A DNA stretch of 43,861 nt from the IMG/VR virus record IMGVR_UViG_3300037166_000041, positions 1 to 43,861 of that record, one strand, 5' to 3'. This document shows, in pieces, positions 15,239 through 23,168 of the stretch. Each line of letters starts with the position of its first letter. Within the stretch, counting starts at the first letter, position 1. The notes below the pieces were generated by a model. That model ran no database searches. It saw nothing but the letters and a program-made list of their open reading frames with translations, and was not told the DNA's origin. A program made the translations under genes and the position numbers. The stretch is from a virus.

Positions 15239-15393
15239 ACGCCGCAGGACGTAAACAAGGGCCTTACCACAAAGACAGGTTCGATGCAATAATGCTGGTA
15301 GGACAGCTGCGCGTTGAGTATCCTAGTGATGATGTCATCTGGCTTTGGGCACGGCGTATTACACGGCGTTTGTTTGATACACTCGATGACTAG
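15235..15393 (+). CDS. 52-residue hypothetical protein
   Basis: GTG start overlapping the previous stop by 4 bases, GGAGG upstream. Contains YHKDRFDAIMLVGQLRVEYP and WLWARRITRRLFDTLDD. The Trp/Arg-rich C-terminus is unusual. Unknown function. Confidence 0.5.
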   Translation: MNAAGRKQGPYHKDRFDAIMLVGQLRVEYPSDDVIWLWARRITRRLFDTLDD

Positions 15394-15451
15394 TGCACTT
15401 CTAACCGGCGACGGAGGAAACGGGTCGCACAACCTGAAAAGGAGAAACATC

Positions 15452-15772
15452 ATGGGAACCACTCTCGCAAGGAGAATTCGCCGCGCTGGCCTTCTTCCGG
15501 CTACTTTCATTGAAACCACCGAGGAGCGCCTGCAGAAGAACGCAGAGGGCGCCGAGGTGGTTGTAACGGTAACTCACCGCAAGCCGGCCCATAAGCGCGA
15601 AGACCTGAGCCTCGCCGAACTCAAGCAGCGCGTTGCAGACATTCGCGCTGCCTACCGCGTCAAGAACCTGGTATTCCGCGAGGACCGGCGCAGGGCGCAC
15701 ATCAGGTCTGTAGGCACAGTTATAGCCAAAAGCGGCGCTGGTCTTGTTGTCAGCGCCAAAGCCAAGAAGTAG
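15452..15772 (+). CDS. Hypothetical basic protein
   Basis: 106 residues from ATG 15452, which has AAAGGAGAA upstream. The in-frame extension to 15314 lacks a site and overlaps other signals. LSLAELKQRVADIRAAYRVK is a clear amphipathic helix. No family recognised. The leader AACCTGAAAAGGAGAA recurs before the gene at 16057. Confidence 0.65.
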   Translation: MGTTLARRIRRAGLLPATFIETTEERLQKNAEGAEVVVTVTHRKPAHKREDLSLAELKQRVADIRAAYRVKNLVFREDRRRAHIRSVGTVIAKSGAGLVVSAKAKK

Positions 15773-15778
15773 AACCAC

Positions 15779-16018
15779 GGCAGGCTTGATCTGCCATAGT
15801 CGCTATCTTCAATTACAAAACAAGCGTAATTGACGGGGCGATTAAATTGAGCGCCAAGATACTTTCGCCACGCTCTAGCGGCTATGGCAGAGCATGAGAT
15901 GCCTAGCTCAGAACAGGTGGCAGTGCGATCGGCCGCCGTAGGCACACAGCCTGCCTACCCTCCCGTGCGCCTCTAACATGGCCGGCCGTCCTTTCACGCG
16001 CTGCCACCTGTTCTGCGC
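15779..16018 (+). ncRNA. Putative structured RNA element A (two domains)
   Basis: No gene lies between 15773 and 16056. Hand pairing on the plus strand gives domain 1: helix 15790-15803/15878-15891 (14 pairs), helix 15804-15809/15856-15861 (6 pairs), then hairpins 15810-15816/15826-15832 and 15837-15840/15852-15855, forming a three-way junction. Domain 2: 15909-15923/16001-16015 (15 perfect pairs, extendable), inner 15930-15935/15983-15988, hairpin 15938-15944/15952-15958. It lies between cistrons of the 14962 transcript. It could be an intercistronic regulator, a processed small RNA or an RNase-resistant element. No known RNA family is recognised. Confidence 0.55.
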
Positions 16019-16056
16019 TATTGAGGCACAGAGAACCTGAAAAGGAGAACTAAGTC

Positions 16057-16332
16057 ATGACCTTTCTGTCATCAATGAATTTCCTTCGTAAAAGCGACCT
16101 CCGCCGAGCAGTTGCGCAAGGTACGCCGGTCATTTTGTTTGATCCGAGTAACCAGTTTCCGGCTATCAACGGCCGCGCGCTTGTTACAGGCCCGTGGCCA
16201 CGTACCGCGCCACCTGTTGAAGAGTTGACAACGTACCACGGCGGGCGTAAGATCGTTAAACAACGCGAGCGGGTCATACCCTGGCATGCCGACGTATTGG
16301 TGAACGAAATGCGAATTGTGGGGGTGAGGTAA
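16057..16332 (+). CDS. Hypothetical protein
   Basis: 91 residues, AAAGGAG upstream. Contains GTPVILFDPSNQFPAINGRA, beta-strand-like. No family recognised. Follows structured element A, which could affect its expression. Confidence 0.65.
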   Translation: MTFLSSMNFLRKSDLRRAVAQGTPVILFDPSNQFPAINGRALVTGPWPRTAPPVEELTTYHGGRKIVKQRERVIPWHADVLVNEMRIVGVR

Positions 16333-16333
16333 G

Positions 16334-16747
16334 ATGGACGATAATGGGATGAACAAAATGCGCCTAGCCGCAGCTGCTTCTTTACCAGGCTCGGCTGGCA
16401 GGCGCGTCGCCGTTGCTATCGCTAAGAAGGTTCACAGCAGCGACGGTCTGCGGCAGCGCCTGGTGCCCTTCAGGGCCAGCCAGACCTTGGTAGGGTATGA
16501 AGGGTCAGCCGGTCGCCGCCAGCGCCGCCTGACGGGCCTCAGTGCGCGGCAGCAGCGTATTCAGAAGCGCGCGGCGACGGGCTTGACGGACAAGATTCAG
16601 GCCAGGCGGTATCGTCGGATTTGGTCGAAGCTCTTCGGTTACGGGCCTGGATGCCAAGTGCGAGAGCATCACAATGGTGGGCGGCCATTGACGCGCGCTG
16701 ACGAGCGGTTTTTGAAGTTCTATAACTCTAAGAAAGTGGGTGCATAA
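16334..16747 (+). CDS. Very basic hypothetical protein
   Basis: 137 residues with high Arg/Lys content (SAGRRQRRLTGLSARQQRIQ), suggesting nucleic acid binding. No family recognised. Begins 1 base after the previous stop. Confidence 0.62.
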   Translation: MDDNGMNKMRLAAAASLPGSAGRRVAVAIAKKVHSSDGLRQRLVPFRASQTLVGYEGSAGRRQRRLTGLSARQQRIQKRAATGLTDKIQARRYRRIWSKLFGYGPGCQVREHHNGGRPLTRADERFLKFYNSKKVGA

Positions 16748-16748
16748 G

Positions 16749-17675
16749 ATGCCAGCAAATTCGTTGATGGTACCAGTTGAAGTTCTGCGCAATGAAGCCT
16801 GGGAAGAGCTGGCGCCGCGCATAGAACCCGCGACCGCCGCCACAAACAGCCCTGCTACTGAGAGTATGTGGGGCCAGGCGTCGTCGGAAGAAATACTGAG
16901 TTCTTATCGACAAAGGCTATTACAGCCTCCACCGCCTGAGCTTCGTACCCACACTGGCAGGATACTATCAGCAGTAGAATCAGAGCACGACCATGACACT
17001 TTTAGATACATGGAAGGCTCTCGCCGGCGTGATCGCGACTTTGCTAGTAGGTACATTGGCATGGGCATGTACTATGGCGACCAAGAATCGCGTATCATGG
17101 CAGTAATGCAACTTGGTTCTTGGGACCTTGATCCCGATGGGGCTAAGGCCACGCGAGAATTAGTCGATGCTCCGAGCCGTGATACTTTAGTGCGTATTCT
17201 GGCACCTGCTGTAGAACCTGACGCCACGCCGCGTGTTGCCTTGGCTGTAGAGGCCGAAGCCCTGCTTGGCTACAAGCCGCTGCGCATGGCTGTCAAAGCG
17301 CCCGGTGCCTTGCGCGCCGTTCTGGCCAAGCTGGAGATCGAGGTGCTGGATGAAGCCAGTGTGAATGCTTACAAGGCTCAGATGGTGCAGCACTATGACA
17401 CGCATAAGAAGATGTCGGTGCCGACCTGGCGGCTGACCGAATTGAGTAAGTACACTCAACCAGTGCCGGAGTTCGTGCTGCGCAAAGCCTGCGACATCAA
17501 ACGGGAATTGCCCACTGCTATCTTCTACATTGACCAACTGGCAGTGGACCCGTTCTTGCTCGTATCAATAACGCCCATCATTGACTTCATGACAAACCAG
17601 GCGCGTAAGCTAGACCCTGAGACACAGGCTTATGTCGAGGTTTGGGACGAACCGAAGTTTGAGGAGACACTGTGA
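16749..17675 (+). CDS. Hypothetical protein (308 aa)
   Basis: No domain recognised. Features: RRRDRDFASRYIGMGMYYGD near 92-111, an Ala-rich helical middle (about 150-200) and a helical C-terminal third. ATG 16749 is preferred to the GTG at 16740. Larger than its neighbours and clearly coding. It could be structural or replication-related; no evidence decides. Confidence 0.72.
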   Translation: MPANSLMVPVEVLRNEAWEELAPRIEPATAATNSPATESMWGQASSEEILSSYRQRLLQPPPPELRTHTGRILSAVESEHDHDTFRYMEGSRRRDRDFASRYIGMGMYYGDQESRIMAVMQLGSWDLDPDGAKATRELVDAPSRDTLVRILAPAVEPDATPRVALAVEAEALLGYKPLRMAVKAPGALRAVLAKLEIEVLDEASVNAYKAQMVQHYDTHKKMSVPTWRLTELSKYTQPVPEFVLRKACDIKRELPTAIFYIDQLAVDPFLLVSITPIIDFMTNQARKLDPETQAYVEVWDEPKFEETL

Positions 17676-17836
17676 CCCGCATAGAAGTGAAACTTATAGC
17701 TACGCTATTACGCTGGGCTGCTCACCGAATTGTCGCTGCGCTCGGTACAGGCGCGCAAATAATGTCTTACCGTGAAGACGGTGTACTTCATAAGGCGGAG
17801 GATGAAAGTCTAATTGATGAGGTACTGTCAAAATGA
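17672..17836 (+). CDS. 54-residue hypothetical protein
   Basis: GTG start overlapping the upstream stop by 4 bases, and its stop overlaps the next ATG by 4 bases. GAGGAG upstream. Amphipathic N-terminus (VKLIATLLRWAAHRIVAAL) may associate with membrane. Confidence 0.55.
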   Translation: MTRIEVKLIATLLRWAAHRIVAALGTGAQIMSYREDGVLHKAEDESLIDEVLSK

Positions 17837-18066
17837 TTACACGTTTGAAGGTTCTGTGGCATGCCGTCACTTCTTATCTCAATCCTCACTGCCAGCATCC
17901 TTTCTGGCGGTCGACAATTAGTCGTCACACTCCGGCTAAGTGGTGTCCGCAGTGCAGTGTAGTAGTTGAGATCACTGAAGAGGAGTTCCGTGCCCTATTC
18001 AAGCGGCCGAGCTATGCGCTGCGGCAGGTTTCACTGCCGCACCAAACGCCGTGGGAGCACAAGTAA
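17833..18066 (+). CDS. Small CxxC protein
   Basis: 77 residues. HCQHPFWR near 19-26 and WCPQC near 37-41 suggest a zinc site, similar to short phage proteins of unknown function. Confidence 0.62.
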   Translation: MITRLKVLWHAVTSYLNPHCQHPFWRSTISRHTPAKWCPQCSVVVEITEEEFRALFKRPSYALRQVSLPHQTPWEHK

Positions 18067-18365
18067 TGCTTGGCGTAGAGGGGCAGTGTGATCATCTTGG
18101 CTGCGGAGCGGTGAGGCGCGACGTTAACAATTGGTACGTTACCATGGAAGATGAAGTTGGTGTCCGAGTCATGCATTGGGATAAATGCTCTCCGCAGATG
18201 TTAAAGGGCGGGCGGCATTGGTGCGGGCTTCCCCACGCGCTCATCTATATATCCTCAGTATTGGGGCCTAGCGAACTGCATTCTGAGCAGGGTATCAAGT
18301 TGACGCCACCGCTCAATAGAGACGGAAGTAGCAACGTAATCACGGTAAAGGAGCCAGAGTTATGA
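18066..18365 (+). CDS. Cys/His-rich hypothetical protein
   Basis: 99 residues from ATG 18066 (GGAG upstream, 1-base overlap with the previous stop). CDHLGCGAV (8-16), DKCSPQ and HWCGLPH form a plausible zinc-binding set. Function unknown. Confidence 0.62.
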   Translation: MLGVEGQCDHLGCGAVRRDVNNWYVTMEDEVGVRVMHWDKCSPQMLKGGRHWCGLPHALIYISSVLGPSELHSEQGIKLTPPLNRDGSSNVITVKEPEL

Positions 18366-18511
18366 AATGGGCAATTGCGTTCTTGATCGACAGTGGATTG
18401 CTGCTCGGGTTCTTGGTGCTCTGCGTCTGGGAATGGCGGCGTGACAGGCAGAAGGCGAAGACTCGCAGATGGCTGGGCGTTAGGAATCATGAAGGTGAGG
18501 ATGAGGCGTGA
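18362..18511 (+). CDS. 49-residue single-pass membrane protein
   Basis: One hydrophobic span (AIAFLIDSGLLLGFLVLCVW, 4-23) followed by a basic tail (RRDRQKAKTRRW), consistent with an inner-membrane protein with N-out, C-in topology. Overlaps both neighbours by 4 bases. Function unknown. Confidence 0.65.
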   Translation: MKWAIAFLIDSGLLLGFLVLCVWEWRRDRQKAKTRRWLGVRNHEGEDEA

Positions 18512-18753
18512 AAACTATTCAGAGATATATCGCACAGTATGGGCCAGTTCTTAGCGAGGCCGACACTACTGAACCATCACAGCCATATCTTCGTGAGTGG
18601 CCGACTGGCAATGCCGTGCTACATTCTGACCATGTGGAAGACGTCAACGCTAGGCTAGAGCAGGCGGCTATCATCGCTGAACAGCAAGAAGAGTTAGCCG
18701 GCGGGGTTACTTACGCGCCTGATAAGATTCGCGAGTTGAAGGTGAAGCTATGA
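18508..18753 (+). CDS. Small hypothetical protein
   Basis: 81 residues, GTG start. A coiled-coil-like helix (VNARLEQAAIIAEQQEELAG) in the second half. Immediately upstream of and overlapping the ligase gene. Confidence 0.6.
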   Translation: MKTIQRYIAQYGPVLSEADTTEPSQPYLREWPTGNAVLHSDHVEDVNARLEQAAIIAEQQEELAGGVTYAPDKIRELKVKL

Positions 18754-19673
18754 CCCAGTTACTATGGAAGCCGCTCCTCTCTGGAACTCTGCCCATCGAC
18801 CCAGTCACCGGCGACTTCGACTATTCACTGATTCCGTTCTCAGTTTATGCTTCACCTAAGGAGGACGGTTTTCGGGCCATGGTGCAACGCAGCGTGCTTG
18901 TCTCTCGCAATGGTTTGCCGGTGCGTAACAAGGAACTTCAGGCACGCTACGGCCGCAAAGAGTATGAAGGTCTTGATGGCGAACTCACCGATGGCCCGCC
19001 GAATGGTGAGGATGTATTCCACCGCACATCGAAGATCGTGACTAAGGCTGATGCAGATGCTTCAGATGTTAGGTTCAACGTCATTGATTTCGTAAAGCAG
19101 GGCGGGTCATTGTTAGATTTACATGCTCGCATTGATGATTTGAAGTCTGGGGATCATATATGGCATGTTGTAACTATTATTCCCCAGATGCCCATTGAGA
19201 CTGTAAATCAGTTGAAGAAGTTTGAAGTTAAGTGCCTCACTCAAGGTTTTGAAGGAGTTATGCTCCGCCGTGCTGACCAGGGCGTCTATCCGCAGAAACC
19301 TGGTAAGGAGAACCGCTCCACTCTGCGGGAGTTTTACCTAGTGCGCATGAAGCGGTTTGAGCAGGCGGAGGCAATCATCACGGCAGTGCATCCGCTTAAG
19401 CATAATGCCAATGAGGAGCGTACTGGTGCTGGTAAGCGCAGCAGCAAGAAGGCCGGTATAGTGGTAGACGCTTCGCGGGTGGGATCTGCTACCTTGCGCG
19501 ACATCAAGACCGGCAAAGAGTTTGACACGACCATTGGAGCAGAGCGGCTGCGGACCTGGAAAGGTTGGTCGTCGGCGATCGGCAAGAAGGTCAGGTACAA
19601 ATACCAATTAGTGGGGACCGTCGATAAACCGCGAATCAATACCTGCAGCTTCGTAGAACTTGGAGTGAAGTGA
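18750..19673 (+). CDS. ATP-dependent DNA ligase
   Basis: 307 residues, the compact phage size. Motif I KEDGFR at 37-42 (Lys37 is the adenylated residue), SRNGLPVRN near 52-60, motif III LDGE at 75-78, motif IV EGVML at 168-172 and motif V around MKRFEQAEAI near 200-209. A C-terminal OB-like segment with KKVRYKYQLVG follows. It would seal nicks during replication and repair with the polymerase and nucleases of this window. The first base of the next gene overlaps its stop. Confidence 0.93.
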   Translation: MTQLLWKPLLSGTLPIDPVTGDFDYSLIPFSVYASPKEDGFRAMVQRSVLVSRNGLPVRNKELQARYGRKEYEGLDGELTDGPPNGEDVFHRTSKIVTKADADASDVRFNVIDFVKQGGSLLDLHARIDDLKSGDHIWHVVTIIPQMPIETVNQLKKFEVKCLTQGFEGVMLRRADQGVYPQKPGKENRSTLREFYLVRMKRFEQAEAIITAVHPLKHNANEERTGAGKRSSKKAGIVVDASRVGSATLRDIKTGKEFDTTIGAERLRTWKGWSSAIGKKVRYKYQLVGTVDKPRINTCSFVELGVK

Positions 19674-19837
19674 TGTCTCAAGTAAAGAAATGTTGCAAGT
19701 GCCGTAAGTCACTAGAGAACGATGTGGTATGTAGAAAATGTGGGCACGCTGTGTGCCTCTGCCCTGCCTGCCGTGATTGTGCCCATGCGGGGTGCCCCAG
19801 CGCGACGTGCACTAAGAAGGGAGTTAAGAAGAAGTAA
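19673..19837 (+). CDS. 54-residue zinc-ribbon-like protein
   Basis: Eleven cysteines in 54 residues: KCCKCRK, VCRKCGHAVCLCPACRDC, then GC and TC, ending with a Lys-rich tail. The CxxC pairs indicate one or two zinc ribbons. ATG 19673 overlaps the ligase stop. It could be a nucleic-acid or RNA polymerase-binding factor; unknown. Confidence 0.65.
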   Translation: MSQVKKCCKCRKSLENDVVCRKCGHAVCLCPACRDCAHAGCPSATCTKKGVKKK

Positions 19838-19855
19838 CCGGGCGCTTTTAACGAG

Positions 19856-19862
19856 TTATAAT
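19856..19862 (+). promoter_or_regulatory. Promoter of recurrent TTATAATAGA type, drives structured RNA B
   Basis: GCGCTTTTAAC, then GAGTTATAATAGATACAG. With TATAAT at 19857-19862, transcription should begin near 19869-19870, exactly at the 5' side of the first helix of the structured RNA. Confidence 0.65.
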
Positions 19863-19869
19863 AGATACA

Positions 19870-20177
19870 GTGCGGCGTTTTCGAGGATGCTCGGATGGGA
19901 AGTGCGGTGAGTCAGATAGTAACTCCAGCTACTGACGCTGGCTGCAGTTTGGGGAACTTAGGGCTTAGGAGAGCCCATACCAAACTGATACCCTGAGCAC
20001 CTACGAAAGCGCCGCGTGCCCTTCCATCACGGCTCCGCTCCAACGGCCATAGCAATGCTAGTCCCGGAGCATAACAGGAAAGTGTTAAGACCGAGTTGTT
20101 GGACTGCCTGCATTATAACGCTTGTCAGATACCATGCAAGTCAGCTTTCCATATAGGGAGCCGTGATGGAAGTGCAT
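19870..20177 (+). ncRNA. Putative structured RNA element B (promoter-linked, two domains)
   Basis: The 376 bases between 19838 and 20213 hold no gene. Domain 1 closes with 19872-19883/20004-20015 (12 pairs, one G-U), continues 19884-19886/20000-20002 and 19888-19894/19993-19999, and encloses hairpins 19911-19915/19932-19936 and 19945-19952/19980-19987 with a terminal 19961-19965/19972-19976. Domain 2 closes with a perfect 16-pair helix 20021-20036/20157-20172 and contains 20037-20041/20066-20070 and 20077-20082/20145-20150. The promoter places the 5' end at the first helix. It is either a free small RNA or a long 5' leader controlling the gene at 20214. No known family is recognised. Confidence 0.62.
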
Positions 20178-20213
20178 TCGCGCTTCACTAAGAACTGAGA
20201 AAAGGAGTAGCAA

Positions 20214-20660
20214 ATGATTCTGCAATGGAAAAGCAACGGGCCGCTGGAGAGCGTTTCCAAGTGGCAAGGTATCGGGCTGACGGCAAAGTGGCTGCCGGCG
20301 ATACGCAACTGGCGGTTAGCTTTGACTGGCGCGGCACTGGTGCCGGATGGCGCTTTCACGAAGGGGCAGTGGTCCACACTGCGCGGCGCGCAGGAGGCAG
20401 CGGATGCGGCGCTGGAACGTATCATCGAGCGGCGGGCACAGTCGCACCAGCCGCCAGTGGCGACGCAGCGCGTTGCTGTATCTGGGCGGTCTGGTGGCGC
20501 TTATATCGGCAGTGCAACAGAGATCGGCCACCTTGGGTCTGTAAAGTCCAATATCAAAGAAGGTCCGTCAGTGAGGTTCTCTGGGGTGTTCTCTGGCTTC
20601 TCAAGGTTCAGAGAGGAACTTACTTCTGACGCCAGCGACGGTACATCCTATGCCAGTTAA
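20214..20660 (+). CDS. Hypothetical phage protein
   Basis: 148 residues, AAAGGAG 8 bases upstream. The first 70 residues (WKSNGPLESVSKW, then TLRGAQEAADAALERI) look like the short beta-strand proteins encoded near phage ssDNA-binding genes. The tail from about 80 is Gly/Ser-rich and less convincing. It follows structured RNA B, which would form its leader. A shorter overlapping frame (20225-20629) has poor composition and no ribosome binding site. Confidence 0.6.
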   Translation: MILQWKSNGPLESVSKWQGIGLTAKWLPAIRNWRLALTGAALVPDGAFTKGQWSTLRGAQEAADAALERIIERRAQSHQPPVATQRVAVSGRSGGAYIGSATEIGHLGSVKSNIKEGPSVRFSGVFSGFSRFREELTSDASDGTSYAS

Positions 20661-21159
20661 GACATTTGCGGTAGATATCAGCAAGGAGCTTAAAGCGGCT
20701 ACAGGTGCTTTGCAGCCTGCTGCTAAGCGCCTGACAACTCTGCTTGCCAAACTGGACCCTGCCAAGATCCCAGCCGGCGCCGCTAGCGACTTGTTGTACG
20801 ACCTGCGGCAAGCTGTAAAGCAACTAGGCGGCGTCACAGCCGCGGTGGATGATGTGATATCGCCCGCCGTGAAACTACTTGAAGAACACTTCGTCGATAC
20901 GCTCGCGGCTGACGAGGCCAGCGGGCTTCAAGGCATGCATAGCCGGACGCAGGTCACAGAGTCGGCGGTGCCGGTTATTAAGCCAGAGGATTGGCTGAAG
21001 TTCCTTGCCAATGTGGCGAAGACCAAGCAATGGGAGTTGCTGCCGCATAAGGTAAATACTGAAGCTGTGCGTGAGCGGTGGAAAGAAAAGCGCCAAATAA
21101 AGTACGTCGGCGTATTTCACGCTAAAAAGGTGAGCTGCACGAAACTAGGTGGAAAGTAA
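20650..21159 (+). CDS. Conserved phage protein next to ssDNA-binding gene
   Basis: 169 residues. Two-part layout: a helical N-terminal half (about 10-95), then a C-terminal block TESAVPVIKPEDWLKFLANV and KYVGVFHAKKVSCTKLGGK. I associate this type of protein with genes preceding phage SSB and polymerase genes; no activity is known to me. A replication or recombination accessory is an inference from position. Confidence 0.65.
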   Translation: MPVKTFAVDISKELKAATGALQPAAKRLTTLLAKLDPAKIPAGAASDLLYDLRQAVKQLGGVTAAVDDVISPAVKLLEEHFVDTLAADEASGLQGMHSRTQVTESAVPVIKPEDWLKFLANVAKTKQWELLPHKVNTEAVRERWKEKRQIKYVGVFHAKKVSCTKLGGK

Positions 21160-21195
21160 TTCACACTCACAACCAAAAACAAGGAGATGCAAGGA

Positions 21196-21432
21196 ATGGA
21201 CGAACGTTCTGAAACCTGCGGTGCTGAAGAAGACTGCAGCCAAATGAAAGCTAAACCACTTACAACCTTGGAGAAGCTGCAGCGGCAGCGTATTAGAGTC
21301 GCCAGAGATGTTGCACAGCTTCAAGTGTTGTTAGCACGTCTGGATGATGTCATTGAGACGGCGCAGACCACTAAACCTGACTTGCTTACAGCCTACGAGA
21401 CTGTGAATGACGTCCTCAACAATTGTTACTAA
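21196..21432 (+). CDS. Small helical hypothetical protein
   Basis: 78 residues from ATG 21196. The ATG at 21187 touches its own AAGGAG, whereas 21196 lies 9 bases downstream. The same 19-base string AAGGAGATGCAAGGAATGG precedes the next gene (21434-21452), which supports the second ATG in both. Helical: LEKLQRQRIRVARDVAQLQV. Confidence 0.6.
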   Translation: MDERSETCGAEEDCSQMKAKPLTTLEKLQRQRIRVARDVAQLQVLLARLDDVIETAQTTKPDLLTAYETVNDVLNNCY

Positions 21433-21448
21433 GAAGGAGATGCAAGGA

Positions 21449-22258
21449 ATGGCAATTCAGAAGAAGAAGTCCACGGCGATTGTGCCTTGGGCGAAACGTT
21501 TTGCAGGATTCGCCAAGGCGGCCGTTGAGCAGGTTAAGGGGATCGGCGGCGTGGGCCAGTCCGTGAAGTTTGGGGCTGGCGGAACTATAACAGTGGCTGG
21601 TGGAACGGTGCCGGGCAACCGGTTGAATGTGATTATCCTGACCAGCTGCTTCGAGAACGCGTGGTATGATGCAGCCTACGATGCTGATGACCCGCAGCCG
21701 CCCATCTGCTATGCATTCGGTGAACTACAAGAAGGCATGGCGCCGCACGAGGAGTGCCAAGCCGCGCAGAGCGCTGACTGCGCCGGGTGCGAGAAGAACG
21801 CCTTCGGCAGCGCGGCGGTTGGCCGCGGCAAGGCGTGCGGCAACAAGAAGCGCCTTGCTCTGCTGTTGGCGAAGGACATTGAGGGCGCCGATGACGTGGC
21901 CAGCGCTGAGTTGGCCATCGCAAAGATTTCCCCTACGAACCTGAAGACTCTGGCCGGCTATGTGCGCGCGCTGGCAGAAGACACTGGGCGCCCGCCGTTC
22001 GGCGTAGTCACGGAGATCAGTGGCTACCCTGACCAGAAGAACCAGTATCGTCTGGAGTTCAAAATGGAAGAGTTGATCGAGGACGAGGGGATACTGGACG
22101 CGCTGGAGGCGCGGTTGGTTAAGGCCCAAGAGTTCCTGCAGCAGCCCTATGGACCTCCTATCGAGCGGCCCAAGAAGGCGGCGCCACGCGGCGGTGGTAA
22201 TAAGAAGTTCGCGCAACAAGCGAAGCCTGCTGCACGAGGCGCTAAGGGACGGCAGTAA
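21449..22258 (+). CDS. Putative ssDNA-binding protein with Cys cluster
   Basis: 269 residues. Beta-rich core LNVIILTSCFENAWYD near 57-72, then C-x6-D-C-A-G-C near 101-111 and a later GRGKAC, a metal-binding set, and a low-complexity basic, Gly/Ala-rich tail (about 235-269). This matches a phage protein class often annotated as single-stranded DNA-binding (not the bacterial SSB family; its tail is basic, not acidic). Located between accessory genes and the polymerase, as expected. Alternative: an uncharacterised replication scaffold. Confidence 0.55.
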   Translation: MAIQKKKSTAIVPWAKRFAGFAKAAVEQVKGIGGVGQSVKFGAGGTITVAGGTVPGNRLNVIILTSCFENAWYDAAYDADDPQPPICYAFGELQEGMAPHEECQAAQSADCAGCEKNAFGSAAVGRGKACGNKKRLALLLAKDIEGADDVASAELAIAKISPTNLKTLAGYVRALAEDTGRPPFGVVTEISGYPDQKNQYRLEFKMEELIEDEGILDALEARLVKAQEFLQQPYGPPIERPKKAAPRGGGNKKFAQQAKPAARGAKGRQ

Positions 22259-22358
22259 TAGGTTCACAGGTTGTACGACCAAGGTGAGTTGTACAGCTTA
22301 CAGACTCGCTGGCATACCGGGTGTGATGAAGTATGCCACTATCTACAGGAGGCGCGCA

Positions 22359-22556
22359 GTGACTGACCAAAGAGAGAAGTTGATACAAAGTATCATGGTA
22401 GAGGCGGTTAAACACCTGGAAATTGCGGAGCAGTTACAGTATGCTGCGCACCTATTGCGTGAGCATGAGGACTTTAATGCCGAGAATGGCGTGGTACGGC
22501 GTGGGCGGCCACTGGGGTCTGAGTATACTACTGTTGAGGTGACTTTCACGCTATGA
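22359..22556 (+). CDS. Small hypothetical protein
   Basis: 65 residues from GTG 22359, chosen for AGGAGG 7 bases upstream. An in-frame ATG at 22326 has a poorer site. Helical. The 100 bases before it (22259-22358) contain no clear gene or signal. Confidence 0.55.
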   Translation: MTDQREKLIQSIMVEAVKHLEIAEQLQYAAHLLREHEDFNAENGVVRRGRPLGSEYTTVEVTFTL

Positions 22557-22777
22557 GCAGACGTGTTCTTCGTTCTACCGATCCTAATGAGTTGTCGTGG
22601 TCTGCGCTGTGCTCTCAACTGCTGCTTTGCAGCGACGTCGCCACACTCCAGCGATGGTTGACCGTTACCGTGAACGGAGGCGTGCTATATCGGGCGCCAC
22701 GTGTCCATGGCCGGATGAATGCTGTGCGGCGGGCGCAAGAGCTGGAAGAGATAAAACGTAAGTGTGGCACGGCATGA
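22553..22777 (+). CDS. Small hypothetical protein
   Basis: 74 residues, overlaps its neighbours by 4 bases on each side. SRRVLRSTDPNELSWSALCS suggests a helical fold; basic C-terminus. No family recognised. Confidence 0.6.
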   Translation: MSRRVLRSTDPNELSWSALCSQLLLCSDVATLQRWLTVTVNGGVLYRAPRVHGRMNAVRRAQELEEIKRKCGTA

Positions 22778-22920
22778 TGCTAGTTTTACATCTGCGTGCT
22801 CGTGAAAATCTTTTATCAACACTACGTAAATACTGGCCTGTACCAGTGGATTTTGTTTCGATTGTTGACAATGCTTGTGGTGTAGGCGTTGTCTACAGTT
22901 CTTGGAGGCTTGTGAAATGA
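22774..22920 (+). CDS. 48-residue hypothetical protein
   Basis: ATG overlaps the previous stop and its stop overlaps the next ATG (both 4 bases), which argues for translation. Sequence begins MMLVLHLRARENLLSTLRKY and ends SSWRLVK. Unknown. Confidence 0.5.
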   Translation: MMLVLHLRARENLLSTLRKYWPVPVDFVSIVDNACGVGVVYSSWRLVK

Positions 22921-23150
22921 AGACTTTCGATGAGTCGGCAGTTGCGGTCAATGTGTTGGAAGCGCCCGTAACATGGGCGCTTGCTATGCAGGAAACTACG
23001 GGCGCTGCGCTGGAAGACTTGGAGGATTATGCCAGGCGGCGCGCGCTGTGGGCCAACATAGTCCGCAGTGAACAGAGCGGCAGACCATCGGCGCCACCTT
23101 GTGTTACGCAGGTGTTAAAATACTTGCTTGGAATGGAGCACTTGCAGTAA
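22917..23150 (+). CDS. Small hypothetical protein
   Basis: 77 residues, GGAGG 9 bases upstream of ATG 22917. Helical, acidic centre. No family recognised. Confidence 0.6.
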   Translation: MKTFDESAVAVNVLEAPVTWALAMQETTGAALEDLEDYARRRALWANIVRSEQSGRPSAPPCVTQVLKYLLGMEHLQ

Positions 23151-23168
23151 AGAAAGTAGGTAATCAGT

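Noticed and set aside
19838-20213. Group I/II intron, RNase P, tmRNA or 6S RNA identity for element B
   Set aside because: I could not find the conserved core strings of these families. The element does not interrupt a coding sequence, and its two-domain layout does not match 6S RNA.
20225-20629. 134-codon plus-strand frame inside 20214-20660
   Set aside because: No ribosome binding site and Trp/Cys/Arg-heavy composition. The 20214 frame has AAAGGAG and reads like a phage protein.
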